Below, piece by piece: positions 1 through 6,738 of a DNA stretch of 8,499 nt. The stretch covers positions 1-8,499 of the forward strand of contig JAQUGA010000101.1 of the NCBI GenBank assembly GCA_028684405.1, read 5' to 3'. The number at the start of each line of letters is the position of its first letter. Positions within the stretch are counted from its first letter, which is position 1. Under the pieces are notes generated by a model. It was not told where the DNA came from, ran no database searches, and saw only the letters and a program-made list of their open reading frames with translations. The position numbers were made by a program, and so were the translations under genes. The DNA is from Bacteroidales bacterium. GTDB lineage: Bacteria; Bacteroidota; Bacteroidia; Bacteroidales; WCHB1-69.

Positions 1-679
1 TGATTAATTTCCCCACTTTCCGTATTTGTTGCAAGAAATAAAAATCTTCCCCACTTTTTACCGGGCTCATTCCGCCAATTTTTCGATACGCCCATTGCTT
101 GTATGCAATGGCCGAACCCAAAGCTGTATAGGCAAAAGGGGAATCAATGTGCAGCATATTTAGAGCATAATTTCGCATGTAAATTTCATATCTTAGCATC
201 GACTTATCCGCATCTTCATTTCCGGATAAAGGATGATAATAGGGTGCCGAAATTGCCATAGCATCGGGGTTTTTTATGAAATTTTGAGCAATGGATTCTA
301 CATAGTCTGAATCAATCAAAGTGTCGGCATCCATGCTGATAATAATATCTTCATCGGCTGCTTCTTCGCTTATAAAATCCATAATTGTTTTGCGGGCATA
401 GCCGACTCCAATTTCTTTGCCTTTCCACCCTTTGCCTTTCGAGCAACGGTCGATAATTGAAATTGACAAGTGTTTTTGGTAGGATTCGAGCATTTTCAAG
501 GTTTTTATATTATTTTTACAAATCGATATTTTTTCAGGATTTTCCCACCACTCATCTGGTTGATTGACACAAATTATAGTTTCATAATCAATAGTAGTTT
601 GTTGATTTACAATACAATCTAATGTCGTTGAAATAAAATCAGCTTCGTTTAATGCTGGAAGTGCAATGTAGATTTTCAT
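1..679 (-). CDS. Family 2 glycosyltransferase, N-terminal part (runs off left edge)
   Basis: The frame is open from the ATG at 679-677 to the window edge, giving 226 codons with no stop, so the C-terminus is missing. The protein opens MKIYIALPALNEADFI, the beta-strand and Asn-Glu pattern that starts a GT-A fold family 2 glycosyltransferase. A DAD motif at residues 117-119 (SMDADT) fits the DxD that binds metal and nucleotide-sugar. A GSA loop near residues 188-190 and GED at 210-212 fit the acceptor-side and catalytic-base regions of GT2 enzymes. It should transfer a sugar from a nucleotide donor; substrate and product cannot be told. No signal peptide or membrane helix is visible in this part, so it is probably cytoplasmic or attached at the inner face. 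It diverges from the GH3/beta-lactamase gene, and a TAnnTTTG box lies about 45 bases upstream of the start. Family assignment is firm; the role is open. Confidence 0.88.
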   Translation of the reverse strand, partial: MKIYIALPALNEADFISTTLDCIVNQQTTIDYETIICVNQPDEWWENPEKISICKNNIKTLKMLESYQKHLSISIIDRCSKGKGWKGKEIGVGYARKTIMDFISEEAADEDIIISMDADTLIDSDYVESIAQNFIKNPDAMAISAPYYHPLSGNEDADKSMLRYEIYMRNYALNMLHIDSPFAYTALGSAIAYKQWAYRKIGGMSPVKSGEDFYFLQQIRKVGKLI

Positions 680-724
680 GTTGTAATTAAAGTTTTTAAC
701 CTTCTTTTGTTTGTATTTTGAATT

Positions 725-732
725 CAAAATTA
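725..732 (-). promoter_or_regulatory. Candidate -7 box for the glycosyltransferase gene
   Basis: The minus strand reads TAATTTTG, an exact match to the Bacteroidota -7 consensus TAnnTTTG. It would start a transcript near 718 and leave a leader of about 40 nt before the ATG at 679. No clear TTTG -33 box is visible at the usual distance, so this is a motif match only. Confidence 0.4.
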
Positions 733-756
733 CAATTACTTCAGCTAAAAAATGGC

Positions 757-764
757 TACTTTTG
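757..764 (+). promoter_or_regulatory. Candidate -7 box for the GH3/beta-lactamase gene
   Basis: TACTTTTG matches TAnnTTTG exactly. A start site near 771 would leave about 28 nt of leader before the ATG at 799, but only about 10 nt before the ATG at 781. This supports the later start. A -33 box is not obvious. It lies 24 bp from the opposing box of the divergent glycosyltransferase gene. Confidence 0.42.
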
Positions 765-784
765 AAAAAACTATTAAAATATGC

Positions 785-793
785 AAAAAGGAA
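785..793 (+). promoter_or_regulatory. Ribosome binding site deciding the start at 799
   Basis: AAAAAGGAA ends six to seven bases before the ATG at 799. This is a good purine-rich site by Bacteroidota standards. It lies inside the coding frame if the ATG at 781 is used, so it argues for 799. Starting at 799 also puts Arg and Lys right before the hydrophobic core of the signal peptide. Confidence 0.5.
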
Positions 794-798
794 CCATT

Positions 799-3762
799 AT
801 GCGACCATTATATATAAAGCACATTCTATTTTTAATTCTATTTTTCGGAATCTCTTTTGTTCATATTTCTTGCCAAAGTGCACAGTATATTACCGATAAA
901 TTTTCGCTTAAAAAAAATGAAAAAACATGGGCAGATTCGGTTTTCAGCAAAATGACATTGGATGAAAAAATTGCACAATTGATGATTGTTCGGGTTACGT
1001 ACAATGATAAAGGGAATGATCAAGCATACGTAGATTTTATTCAGCAAAATCAATTTGGGGGTGTCTGTTTTTTCAAAGGAAGTCCCACACGCCAGCTTTT
1101 GTTGACCAATGCCATTCAGTCGGTTTCGAAAATACCTTTAATGGTTACCATTGATGGCGAATGGGGCTTGTCGATGCGATTGGACAGCACTTTGCAATTT
1201 CCCAGACAAAATGTTTTGGGTGCCATTCAAAATAATGATTTGATTTATCAGATGGGAAAAGAATTTGCTCGGCAGTTTCGCAGAATGGGTATTCATGTGA
1301 ATTTTGCTCCAGTGATTGATGTTAATAACAACTCTAAAAATCCAGTTATTAACAGTCGTTCTTTTGGCGAAAATCCAATTTGGGTTGCCCAAAAAGGATT
1401 GGCTTATTCAAAAGGCATGGAAGACAATGGTTTGATGGCCTGCGTAAAACATTTTCCCGGTCATGGTGATACCGATTCCGATTCGCATTATTCCCTGCCT
1501 GTTATCAAACATTCTCAAAAACGTTTGAATCAAATAGAACTTTTCCCATTCAAATATCTTTTCAAAGAGGGCGTTTCTTCGGTTATGATTGCCCATCTTT
1601 TTATCCCTTCTTATGATTCTACGGCAAATTTAGCGTCCAGTTTATCTCCAAAAATTGTAAGAGATTTACTTAGAAATGAATTGAAATACGATGGTTTGGT
1701 TTTTACGGATGGACTCGAAATGAAAGGGGTGACAGCTTTTCACAAAGCCGGCGACTTGGAACTTAAAGCACTTTTGGCAGACAATGATTTCTTGCTTTTG
1801 CCACCCGATCCTTTGGTGGCTATAAATAAAATAAAAGAAGCTGTTGAAAATGGCTCCGTACCAATGGAATTAATTGACCAAAAATGTCTGAAAATTCTAA
1901 GAGCCAAAGAAAAATGGCGAATCCATGAGCAAAAAGCGATGCCTGTTGAAAATTTAATTTCAGAACTAAACAGCGAATATGCTCGAAATTTATTGCAAGA
2001 AATCACCGACGCAAGCATTACTTTAATTGCAAACAAAAACCAAGTTCTTCCTTTGGATGTGTCTAAATATAAGTCTATTGGCGTGCTAAGCATTGGGCAG
2101 AATCGGGCTGCCGAATTTCATCAACAATTATCGTATGCTTCCCTAATTTCGAGTTATGAAATTAGCAATTCTCCTAAAATCACAGAAATTGCCATTATGA
2201 ATCAGGCTTTGCGGCAACATGACTTGGTTATTATTGCACTTTATGGAATGAACGAACGTCCAAACCAACAGTATGGACTTCAGAATCAAGTTTTGCAATT
2301 GCTCGATTCTCTGGGTAAGCTGGATAACACTGTTTTGGCTGTTTTCGGAAATCCCTATGCCGTTGATTATATTAAAAACATAGAAGATTTTAATTCGGTT
2401 TTGATTGCATATAATTCCTTGGATAACACTCAGAAATCAGTGGCTCTTGGAATTGTAGGAATCAATAAAATAAATGGCAAATTGCCCGTTACCATTAATG
2501 AAAAATTTCCTTCTGGAACGGGTTTAGAAACCAAGGAACGAAAAAATCAACCCATTACTGAAGTCTCTCTTTTGGAACATAAAATCAATGAAAAGGATTT
2601 TGTGAAAATCGATTCTTTTGTCAATGTTTGCATTCAGGATAAGATTTTTCCAGGCTGTCAAATTGCAGTGCTTTATAAAGGCGATTTAATTCATCACAAA
2701 GCCTATGGAAACTTGGATTATGATCATGGAGTTCCAGTTGAACTTAGCCATTTGTACGACTTGGCATCTTTGACAAAAGTTTTGGCATCTACTTTGGCTG
2801 TTATGAAATTATATGAAAACAAGAAAATTGATTTGGATAAATCCATTTCTGAATATTTACCTCAGTTCAGAAATACGGCTATTGAAAACGTGACTACAAC
2901 GCAAATTTTGACGCATACAGCTGGTTTTAAGGCATGGATTCCTTTTTATCGCGATTATTTGAATCCTGAAAGTGCCATGCGTTTCTTTTCTAAAAGTCAA
3001 GATTCTATTTATAGTGTCAAAATCACAGATAATTTATTTACAAAACCTGCTACCAAAGATTCTATTTATAGTGCTATTGCCAACAACCCTCTTACAAAAG
3101 GCAATAAATATTTGTACAGTGATTTTGGTTTTATCATTATGCCATTATTGATTGAAAAACTCAGCCAAATGCCTTTTGAAGATTATTTGGATGCTTTTTT
3201 TTATCAACAATTAGGGCTTAACACGTTGGGATTTAATCCATTAAATAAATTCAGTGATTCTCAAATTGCTCCAACCGAACTGGATAAGGATTTTCGATTT
3301 TCACTTATTCGTGGCACGGTTCACGACCAAGCTGCAGCATTGATGGGCGGCATCAGCGGTCACGCCGGATTGTTTTCCAACGCTCACGATGTGGCCGTTA
3401 TTATGCAAATGCTTCTCAATGGCGGAACGTATAATGGTAGACGTTACCTCAAAGAATCAACCATTAAAAAATTCACCGTACGAACGCCTATCAATGCTTC
3501 GAATCATCGCCGTGGTTTGGGATTTGACAAACCTGTGGGAGATAAAAATGTGAAGGGTCCTACTTCCAACTTAGCATCTTCTAAAACTTTCGGACACACT
3601 GGTTTTACTGGAACATGCGCTTGGGCAGATCCACAACATGATCTTGTTTTTGTTTTTCTTTCAAACAGAGTTCATCCCGATGCCGAAAACAAAGCCATCA
3701 GCCAAAGAAACGTCAGAACCGAAATTCAAACTTTGATTTATGAAGCAATAATGAAGAAGTAA
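799..3762 (+). CDS. Lipoprotein: GH3 beta-N-acetylglucosaminidase fused to beta-lactamase-fold hydrolase
   Basis: 987 residues from the ATG at 799; an in-frame ATG at 781 would add six. The N-terminus (MRPLYIKH, then a hydrophobic run, then HISC with Cys25) looks like a lipoprotein signal with an imperfect lipobox. Residues about 30-375 are a GH3 domain. KHFPGHGDTDSDSH begins at residue 217 and carries the Asp-Ser-His (228-230) general acid/base typical of NagZ-type enzymes. TDGLEM holds the expected nucleophile Asp304. Residues about 390-610 fit the alpha/beta domain that follows in longer GH3 proteins. Residues about 630-985 are a serine beta-lactamase/class C type domain with SLTK (Ser657, Lys660), YSD (773-775) and HTG (933-935). 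In Bacillus subtilis, separate neighbouring genes for NagZ and the beta-lactamase-family amidase AmiE act one after the other on muropeptides. By inference this fusion does both in the periplasm. Beta-lactam hydrolysis is the less likely alternative. Length fits the known Bacteroidota fusion family. Confidence 0.92.
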   Translation: MRPLYIKHILFLILFFGISFVHISCQSAQYITDKFSLKKNEKTWADSVFSKMTLDEKIAQLMIVRVTYNDKGNDQAYVDFIQQNQFGGVCFFKGSPTRQLLLTNAIQSVSKIPLMVTIDGEWGLSMRLDSTLQFPRQNVLGAIQNNDLIYQMGKEFARQFRRMGIHVNFAPVIDVNNNSKNPVINSRSFGENPIWVAQKGLAYSKGMEDNGLMACVKHFPGHGDTDSDSHYSLPVIKHSQKRLNQIELFPFKYLFKEGVSSVMIAHLFIPSYDSTANLASSLSPKIVRDLLRNELKYDGLVFTDGLEMKGVTAFHKAGDLELKALLADNDFLLLPPDPLVAINKIKEAVENGSVPMELIDQKCLKILRAKEKWRIHEQKAMPVENLISELNSEYARNLLQEITDASITLIANKNQVLPLDVSKYKSIGVLSIGQNRAAEFHQQLSYASLISSYEISNSPKITEIAIMNQALRQHDLVIIALYGMNERPNQQYGLQNQVLQLLDSLGKLDNTVLAVFGNPYAVDYIKNIEDFNSVLIAYNSLDNTQKSVALGIVGINKINGKLPVTINEKFPSGTGLETKERKNQPITEVSLLEHKINEKDFVKIDSFVNVCIQDKIFPGCQIAVLYKGDLIHHKAYGNLDYDHGVPVELSHLYDLASLTKVLASTLAVMKLYENKKIDLDKSISEYLPQFRNTAIENVTTTQILTHTAGFKAWIPFYRDYLNPESAMRFFSKSQDSIYSVKITDNLFTKPATKDSIYSAIANNPLTKGNKYLYSDFGFIIMPLLIEKLSQMPFEDYLDAFFYQQLGLNTLGFNPLNKFSDSQIAPTELDKDFRFSLIRGTVHDQAAALMGGISGHAGLFSNAHDVAVIMQMLLNGGTYNGRRYLKESTIKKFTVRTPINASNHRRGLGFDKPVGDKNVKGPTSNLASSKTFGHTGFTGTCAWADPQHDLVFVFLSNRVHPDAENKAISQRNVRTEIQTLIYEAIMKK

Positions 3763-3798
3763 GGGGTTTTGGGTTGTCGACTTTGTTATTCACCATTT

Positions 3799-4041
3799 TT
3801 ACTTCACATTAGGAATGTTGAATGTTTGATTGTTCGTAGTTGCTTCTCCTAAATATGTTCCTCTTTTAGCTGAAGGATATTTATCTGCAAAAACATGCTT
3901 TCCTTGGGTGATATTTAGATCATCACTTTTGTTTGCACCTAAATTTCTACTAGCATTCGGTTCTCTGTCTGGAGCATCACCCCATTTAATTGTAACATCA
4001 TAAGGATTGTTGTTGATAAACTTCACTTTAATAGTAGACAT
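3799..4041 (-). CDS. Hypothetical 80-residue protein
   Basis: The frame begins MSTIKVKFINNNPYDVTIKW and ends FNIPNVK. There is no signal peptide, membrane helix or cysteine. The sequence alternates short hydrophobic strands with Asn/Asp/Gly-rich turns, suggesting a small cytosolic beta-rich domain, but I do not recognise the family. It converges on the GH3/beta-lactamase gene, with 36 bases between the two stops and no obvious terminator. A TATATTTG box 63-70 bases upstream of its start supports independent transcription. That it is a real gene is likely from its natural protein composition and the promoter motif. Its function is unknown. Confidence 0.6.
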   Translation of the reverse strand: MSTIKVKFINNNPYDVTIKWGDAPDREPNASRNLGANKSDDLNITQGKHVFADKYPSAKRGTYLGEATTNNQTFNIPNVK

Positions 4042-4103
4042 AATTAATAATCTAAAATTTGGCCCTACTTTGTTTTAAGGAGTGTTCAGGTCATTTTTTT
4101 CTC

Positions 4104-4111
4104 CAAATATA
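4104..4111 (-). promoter_or_regulatory. Candidate -7 box for the 80-residue gene
   Basis: The minus strand reads TATATTTG, an exact TAnnTTTG match. TTG triplets lie 14 and 22 bases upstream, neither at the ideal distance of about 19. The leader to the ATG at 4041 would be about 55 nt. The rest of the 4042-4261 gap holds nothing else I can name. Confidence 0.38.
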
Positions 4112-4261
4112 GGAAATTCTAAGTCCAACTTCCCAAGATTTTCGGCTATTTCGATTAAATTTTCAATCCAAATAATATAATGTTATGTTTCATTTTTGAA
4201 GTTTGTTTTGATTAGGAGAAAAGTTTTTTTTGGGATGAGGTTTTGGAGAATAGCCAGCTAC

Positions 4262-4828
4262 TTATTTTTTTGATTCTTGAATTTTCTTCATGAAATTTTC
4301 ATCTTTTACACTTTTGTATTGAGGTTTTATAATCTCACTTCCATCGTTTGATATAAACCCAAACAATCCGTCTTTCTCAACGAGTGCCCAATCTTTACGG
4401 TAGTCGCCAAATAATAATATATTGTTGTATTGAGGTTTTACGATTTCTGTTCCGTCACTATTAATGAATCCCAGTAATCCCTCTTTTTCAACCAACGCCC
4501 AATCTTTACGGTAGTCACCAAATAATAATATATTGTTGTATTGAGGTTTTACGATTTCCGTTCCGTCACTTGTAATGAATCCCAATAATCCCTCTTTTTC
4601 AACCAATGCCCAGTCTTTACGGTAGTCGCCAAATAATAATATTCTGTTGTATTGAGGTTTTACGATTTCCGTTCCGTCACTTGTAATGAATCCCAACAGC
4701 CCATCTTTTTCAACCAACGCCCAGTTTTTACGGTAGTTACCAAACTCTTCAATATGATTATACGTCTGTTGTCCGAATGAAAACAATGAAATCATTAGGA
4801 TTAATAGTGTCAAATTTGTTTTTTTCAT
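4262..4828 (-). CDS. Secreted WG-repeat protein with four tandem repeats
   Basis: 188 residues from the ATG at 4828. An in-frame ATG at 4858 would add ten polar residues and overlap the upstream gene, so MKKTNLTLLILMISLFSFG is taken as the start because it forms a clean signal peptide cut before Gln20. Residues 24-171 are four back-to-back 37-residue units. Each has the core DYRKDWALVEKEGLLGFI, then a DGTEIV turn and KPQY. This is the WG (KWG) beta-hairpin repeat, found in bacterial surface or periplasmic proteins whose ligand is usually unknown. The C-terminal 17 residues are Lys-rich. The start lies 2 nt after the stop of the 168-residue gene (TAAGTATG), so the two are surely cotranscribed and probably translationally coupled. 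Most WG proteins are longer, and four units may be too few for a closed fold. Its function is unknown. Confidence 0.82.
   Translation of the reverse strand: MKKTNLTLLILMISLFSFGQQTYNHIEEFGNYRKNWALVEKDGLLGFITSDGTEIVKPQYNRILLFGDYRKDWALVEKEGLLGFITSDGTEIVKPQYNNILLFGDYRKDWALVEKEGLLGFINSDGTEIVKPQYNNILLFGDYRKDWALVEKDGLFGFISNDGSEIIKPQYKSVKDENFMKKIQESKK
4316..4759 (-). repeat. Four tandem 111-bp repeats inside the WG-repeat gene
   Basis: Four head-to-tail units of exactly 111 bp (4316-4426, 4427-4537, 4538-4648, 4649-4759), each coding for 37 residues. By hand count, the two middle units differ at 9 of 111 positions. Five differences are silent, and the other four fall in just two codons (Asn/Thr and Asn/Arg). 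The outer copies have diverged more, as is usual for arrays that grow and shrink by slippage or unequal recombination. Confidence 0.9.
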
Positions 4829-4830
4829 AC

Positions 4831-5337
4831 TTATAATATTATATTTTCTGCTATCCACTTTTCTAGATTGCCTTTATCATAAACTTTAATTAGTTTCTCA
4901 AGGTCTTGATTTTTATTAATGCCTTTTCCTTTTTTATAAACATTGATGATGCTTTTATAACCTGCAAAATATCCTTTATATGGGTCTTTGCTATAATCGT
5001 TTTCTAAAACATATCTTGTCCATCCTGCCAAAAATATCATTAATAATTCGGGGTTTTTCTCTGTATATTTCATTACGTAATCTGCATTTAAATTTACAGA
5101 TACAGTTGAGCAACCTGTTAGCCATTCCATGAAAAAACCATTTACTTCTTTTCTTTTATTCTCATTTTTATCTAAAGGAGTGTTTTCCATCCAAATTGTA
5201 CTAGCAATAATGTCTTTTTCATATTTTGCATAATCTTCTGTGGTCGCTAAAACATAATTTTCAGGAATTTCAAATTCTTGTGCTGTTAAATTTACGGCTA
5301 AAAATAAAACTATTAGAATTCCAAATGCTCTTTTCAT
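4831..5337 (-). CDS. Secreted protein of unknown function, 168 residues
   Basis: A signal peptide (MKRAFGILIVLFLAVNLTAQ) is cut after Ala19 or Gln20. The mature part, about 148 residues, is mostly charged and helix-prone, with one Cys (WLTGCSTV). Near the C-terminus is a Lys-rich GKGINKNQDLEKLIKVYDKG followed by LEKWI. I do not recognise the family. Similar small Bacteroidota proteins with a helical Lys-rich end are common, but I cannot name a domain. The protein should be periplasmic or extracellular. It is the first gene of a two-gene unit with the WG-repeat protein 2 nt downstream, so the two products may meet outside the cytoplasm. No TAnnTTTG box was found in front of it. Confidence 0.68.
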   Translation of the reverse strand: MKRAFGILIVLFLAVNLTAQEFEIPENYVLATTEDYAKYEKDIIASTIWMENTPLDKNENKRKEVNGFFMEWLTGCSTVSVNLNADYVMKYTEKNPELLMIFLAGWTRYVLENDYSKDPYKGYFAGYKSIINVYKKGKGINKNQDLEKLIKVYDKGNLEKWIAENIIL

Positions 5338-5537
5338 AATTGTAGATTTAAGTTTAATATTTATTTTTAATTAATTTCTCGAAAAATCATCCACAAGTCA
5401 GTTGTAATAATAAAACGCTTCCTTATAGAGCCGATTTTAATTTTTTTGTAAAGCATTTGTTGTTATCGGCCCTAAAGATATTGTATTTTCTTTAATTATC
5501 ATAATATTTATGAAAAATATTTGTTTTCAGTCTAAAT
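5338..5537. other. AT-rich intergenic stretch with a weak inverted repeat
   Basis: No reading frame of note lies here. GCCGAT at 5430-5435 and ATCGGC at 5465-5470 could pair over a 29-base loop, but six base pairs are not convincing. No TAnnTTTG box faces the downstream 168-residue gene. Confidence 0.4.
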
Positions 5538-5587
5538 AAGTCACCCCGTGACTATCTTAGACTCGCTAGACAATCACGGGGTAACTT
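5538..5587 (-). terminator. Strong hairpin after the methyltransferase gene, likely terminator
   Basis: AAGTCACCCCGTGA (5538-5551) and TCACGGGGTAACTT (5574-5587) pair at 13 of 14 positions around a 22-base loop. Read on the minus strand it sits 29 bases past the stop of the methyltransferase gene and is followed by ATTTAGAC, a weak U tract. The GC-rich stem stands out in very AT-rich DNA. The long loop and poor U tract are not classical. A loop segment can also pair with the flank (see findings), so a structured RNA or element end is possible. Confidence 0.55.
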
Positions 5588-5616
5588 GTATAATTAAATG
5601 ATTATCCGCTAAATAT

Positions 5617-6471
5617 TCAGTCATTGATTTTGAACCAAAAAGATCCACCATGTTTTTCAACTTTTTCTAAGTTTTTATGATTCCACATTGGGGAAATATG
5701 TTTTGCTAATTCAGTATCTTCCGAAATGAAGTAATTTGGCAATAATGTTTCAAACTTAGCGGGATTGGCCAGTAAAAACATTGCTAAACCATATTGTTCT
5801 GTATAAAATCGCTCGCACATAAATTGCGGGTAATCATAAGGCAAATAAATGTCGTGAATATGAACGATTACCCCTTTTTTTAATTTTGGCAATATTTCAA
5901 GATAAAAAACCATTGAGTCTGAATTGGGTAAAATCCGATGTGAATTATCCACAAATAGAATGTCATTTTCATTCAAGTCATCAAGGATATTCAAGTTTAT
6001 ATTTTCAAACGGTTCTCGGATAACTTGGTCTGCTAAATTGTCGATTTCTGCTCTTGGCATTGGGTCGATAGAGATAATCTCTGTTTTTAGTCCTTGATCG
6101 TTTTTTGCCTTAAATGCAACTTTTGTAGAGTTACCTGAGCCTATTTCAATGTATTTTTTAGGTTTATATTCAGAAAGCATTGTATAGATCCCAACAATAT
6201 CTAGTCCAGGCAAAAAGCCATTGTTCCACGTTGGCTTAGAAATGTCTGTTTCTGTTTTGAAATCTCGAATTGACCAAATGGATTCTTTGTAAGTGAGAGC
6301 TTTGTCGAGAAAAGATTTGTAGCTATTTCGATTTGAATTGATAATTTCAAATAACTCCTTGTGAGGTGGATTCCCATGTCCGTATCTTGGCTTAAAGTTT
6401 ACTTTGTATTCGAGAAATAAAGTTTGAAATTTCGGATTTAAAAATCTGTAAATGTTTTTTATTAAATTCAT
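5617..6471 (-). CDS. Class I SAM-dependent methyltransferase
   Basis: 284 residues with no signal peptide or membrane segment, so cytoplasmic. The Rossmann core is clear: motif I KYIEIGSGNSTKVAF (106-120) binds SAM. IISIDPMPRAEID (132-144) holds the acidic residue for the ribose hydroxyls (Asp136). DILFVDNSHR (170-179) and GVIVHIHDIYLPYDYP (200-215) form later strands with a conserved-looking Asp/His set. This pattern fits the Methyltransf_24-like group often found in polysaccharide and glycopeptide loci. The acceptor cannot be deduced. The N-terminal 100 residues are a family-specific cap, and the C-terminal GGSFWF closes the sheet. It stands alone between two non-coding stretches, with its own promoter upstream and a hairpin downstream. 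The domain call is firm; the substrate is unknown. Confidence 0.85.
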   Translation of the reverse strand: MNLIKNIYRFLNPKFQTLFLEYKVNFKPRYGHGNPPHKELFEIINSNRNSYKSFLDKALTYKESIWSIRDFKTETDISKPTWNNGFLPGLDIVGIYTMLSEYKPKKYIEIGSGNSTKVAFKAKNDQGLKTEIISIDPMPRAEIDNLADQVIREPFENINLNILDDLNENDILFVDNSHRILPNSDSMVFYLEILPKLKKGVIVHIHDIYLPYDYPQFMCERFYTEQYGLAMFLLANPAKFETLLPNYFISEDTELAKHISPMWNHKNLEKVEKHGGSFWFKIND

Positions 6472-6501
6472 TTGTTTATTGTTTCAGTTTGTAAGTTATG
6501 T

Positions 6502-6514
6502 CGTTTGACAAACG
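6502..6514. promoter_or_regulatory. 13-bp perfect palindrome in the methyltransferase leader
   Basis: CGTTTG-A-CAAACG is a perfect six-base inverted repeat with a one-base centre. It lies 31 bases upstream of the methyltransferase start, just downstream of its candidate promoter. That is where a repressor operator would sit; the one-base centre makes an RNA hairpin unlikely. No regulator gene is nearby to pair with it. Confidence 0.35.
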
Positions 6515-6535
6515 CAGAAAAACGATATTATTTCA

Positions 6536-6566
6536 CAAAACTACAATAATAATTTCAGAATTCAAT
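6536..6566 (-). promoter_or_regulatory. Candidate promoter for the methyltransferase gene
   Basis: The minus strand has TAGTTTTG at 6543-6536, an exact TAnnTTTG match, with ATTG at 6566-6563 as the -33 element 19 bases further up, the usual spacing. It is the most complete promoter in the window. The leader would be about 58 nt and would contain the palindrome at 6502-6514. Confidence 0.5.
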
Positions 6567-6638
6567 GATCTTTCAAGAACGAAAAAAGCAATTTTTGCAG
6601 CTTGATAATTAATTAGTTTGAGAAAATAAACGCTGAAT

Positions 6639-6649
6639 ATCTAATAGAT
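6639..6649. repeat. Small palindrome ATCTA-A-TAGAT
   Basis: A perfect five-base inverted repeat with a one-base centre. Flanking GAAT (6635-6638) and ATTC (6651-6654) extend it to nine pairs if one C is bulged. It lies between the 128-residue gene and the methyltransferase promoter. Its role is unknown and could be chance in AT-rich DNA. Confidence 0.3.
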
Positions 6650-6691
6650 CATTCCAAACAACCAAAGCGGAATTTTATTTCCAAATCCATA

Positions 6692-6705
6692 TTCGATATT
6701 TCGAA
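6692..6705. repeat. Short stem-loop downstream of the small membrane cluster
   Basis: TTCGA-TATT-TCGAA is a perfect five-pair stem with a four-base loop, 34 bases past the stop of the 128-residue gene. On the minus strand no T tract follows it; a T run follows on the plus strand, where no gene needs a terminator. It is a weak candidate for a transcript end. Confidence 0.3.
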
Positions 6706-6738
6706 CAAATTGTTTTTTTTGTCTTTAGCCAACTATTC

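Noticed and set aside
781..798. Upstream ATG at 781 as start of the GH3/beta-lactamase lipoprotein
   Set aside because: It would leave a leader of about 10 nt after the -7 box and would bury the AAAAAGGAA site in coding sequence. The ATG at 799 has better spacing and a cleaner signal peptide.
1740..2093. Minus-strand 117-codon frame inside the GH3 domain
   Set aside because: It lies wholly opposite a conserved coding region with intact catalytic motifs and shows no start signal.
4316..4759. CRISPR-like or non-coding repeat array
   Set aside because: Units are 111 bp with no spacers, stay in frame and encode WG-type protein repeats.
4829..4858. ATG at 4858 as start of the WG-repeat protein
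   Set aside because: It adds ten polar residues before the signal peptide and overlaps the upstream gene. The start at 4828 sits 2 nt after that gene's stop.
5538..5587. Integron attC site
   Set aside because: Neither stem edge carries the GTTRRRY/RYYYAAC core sites, and no integrase or cassette array is visible.
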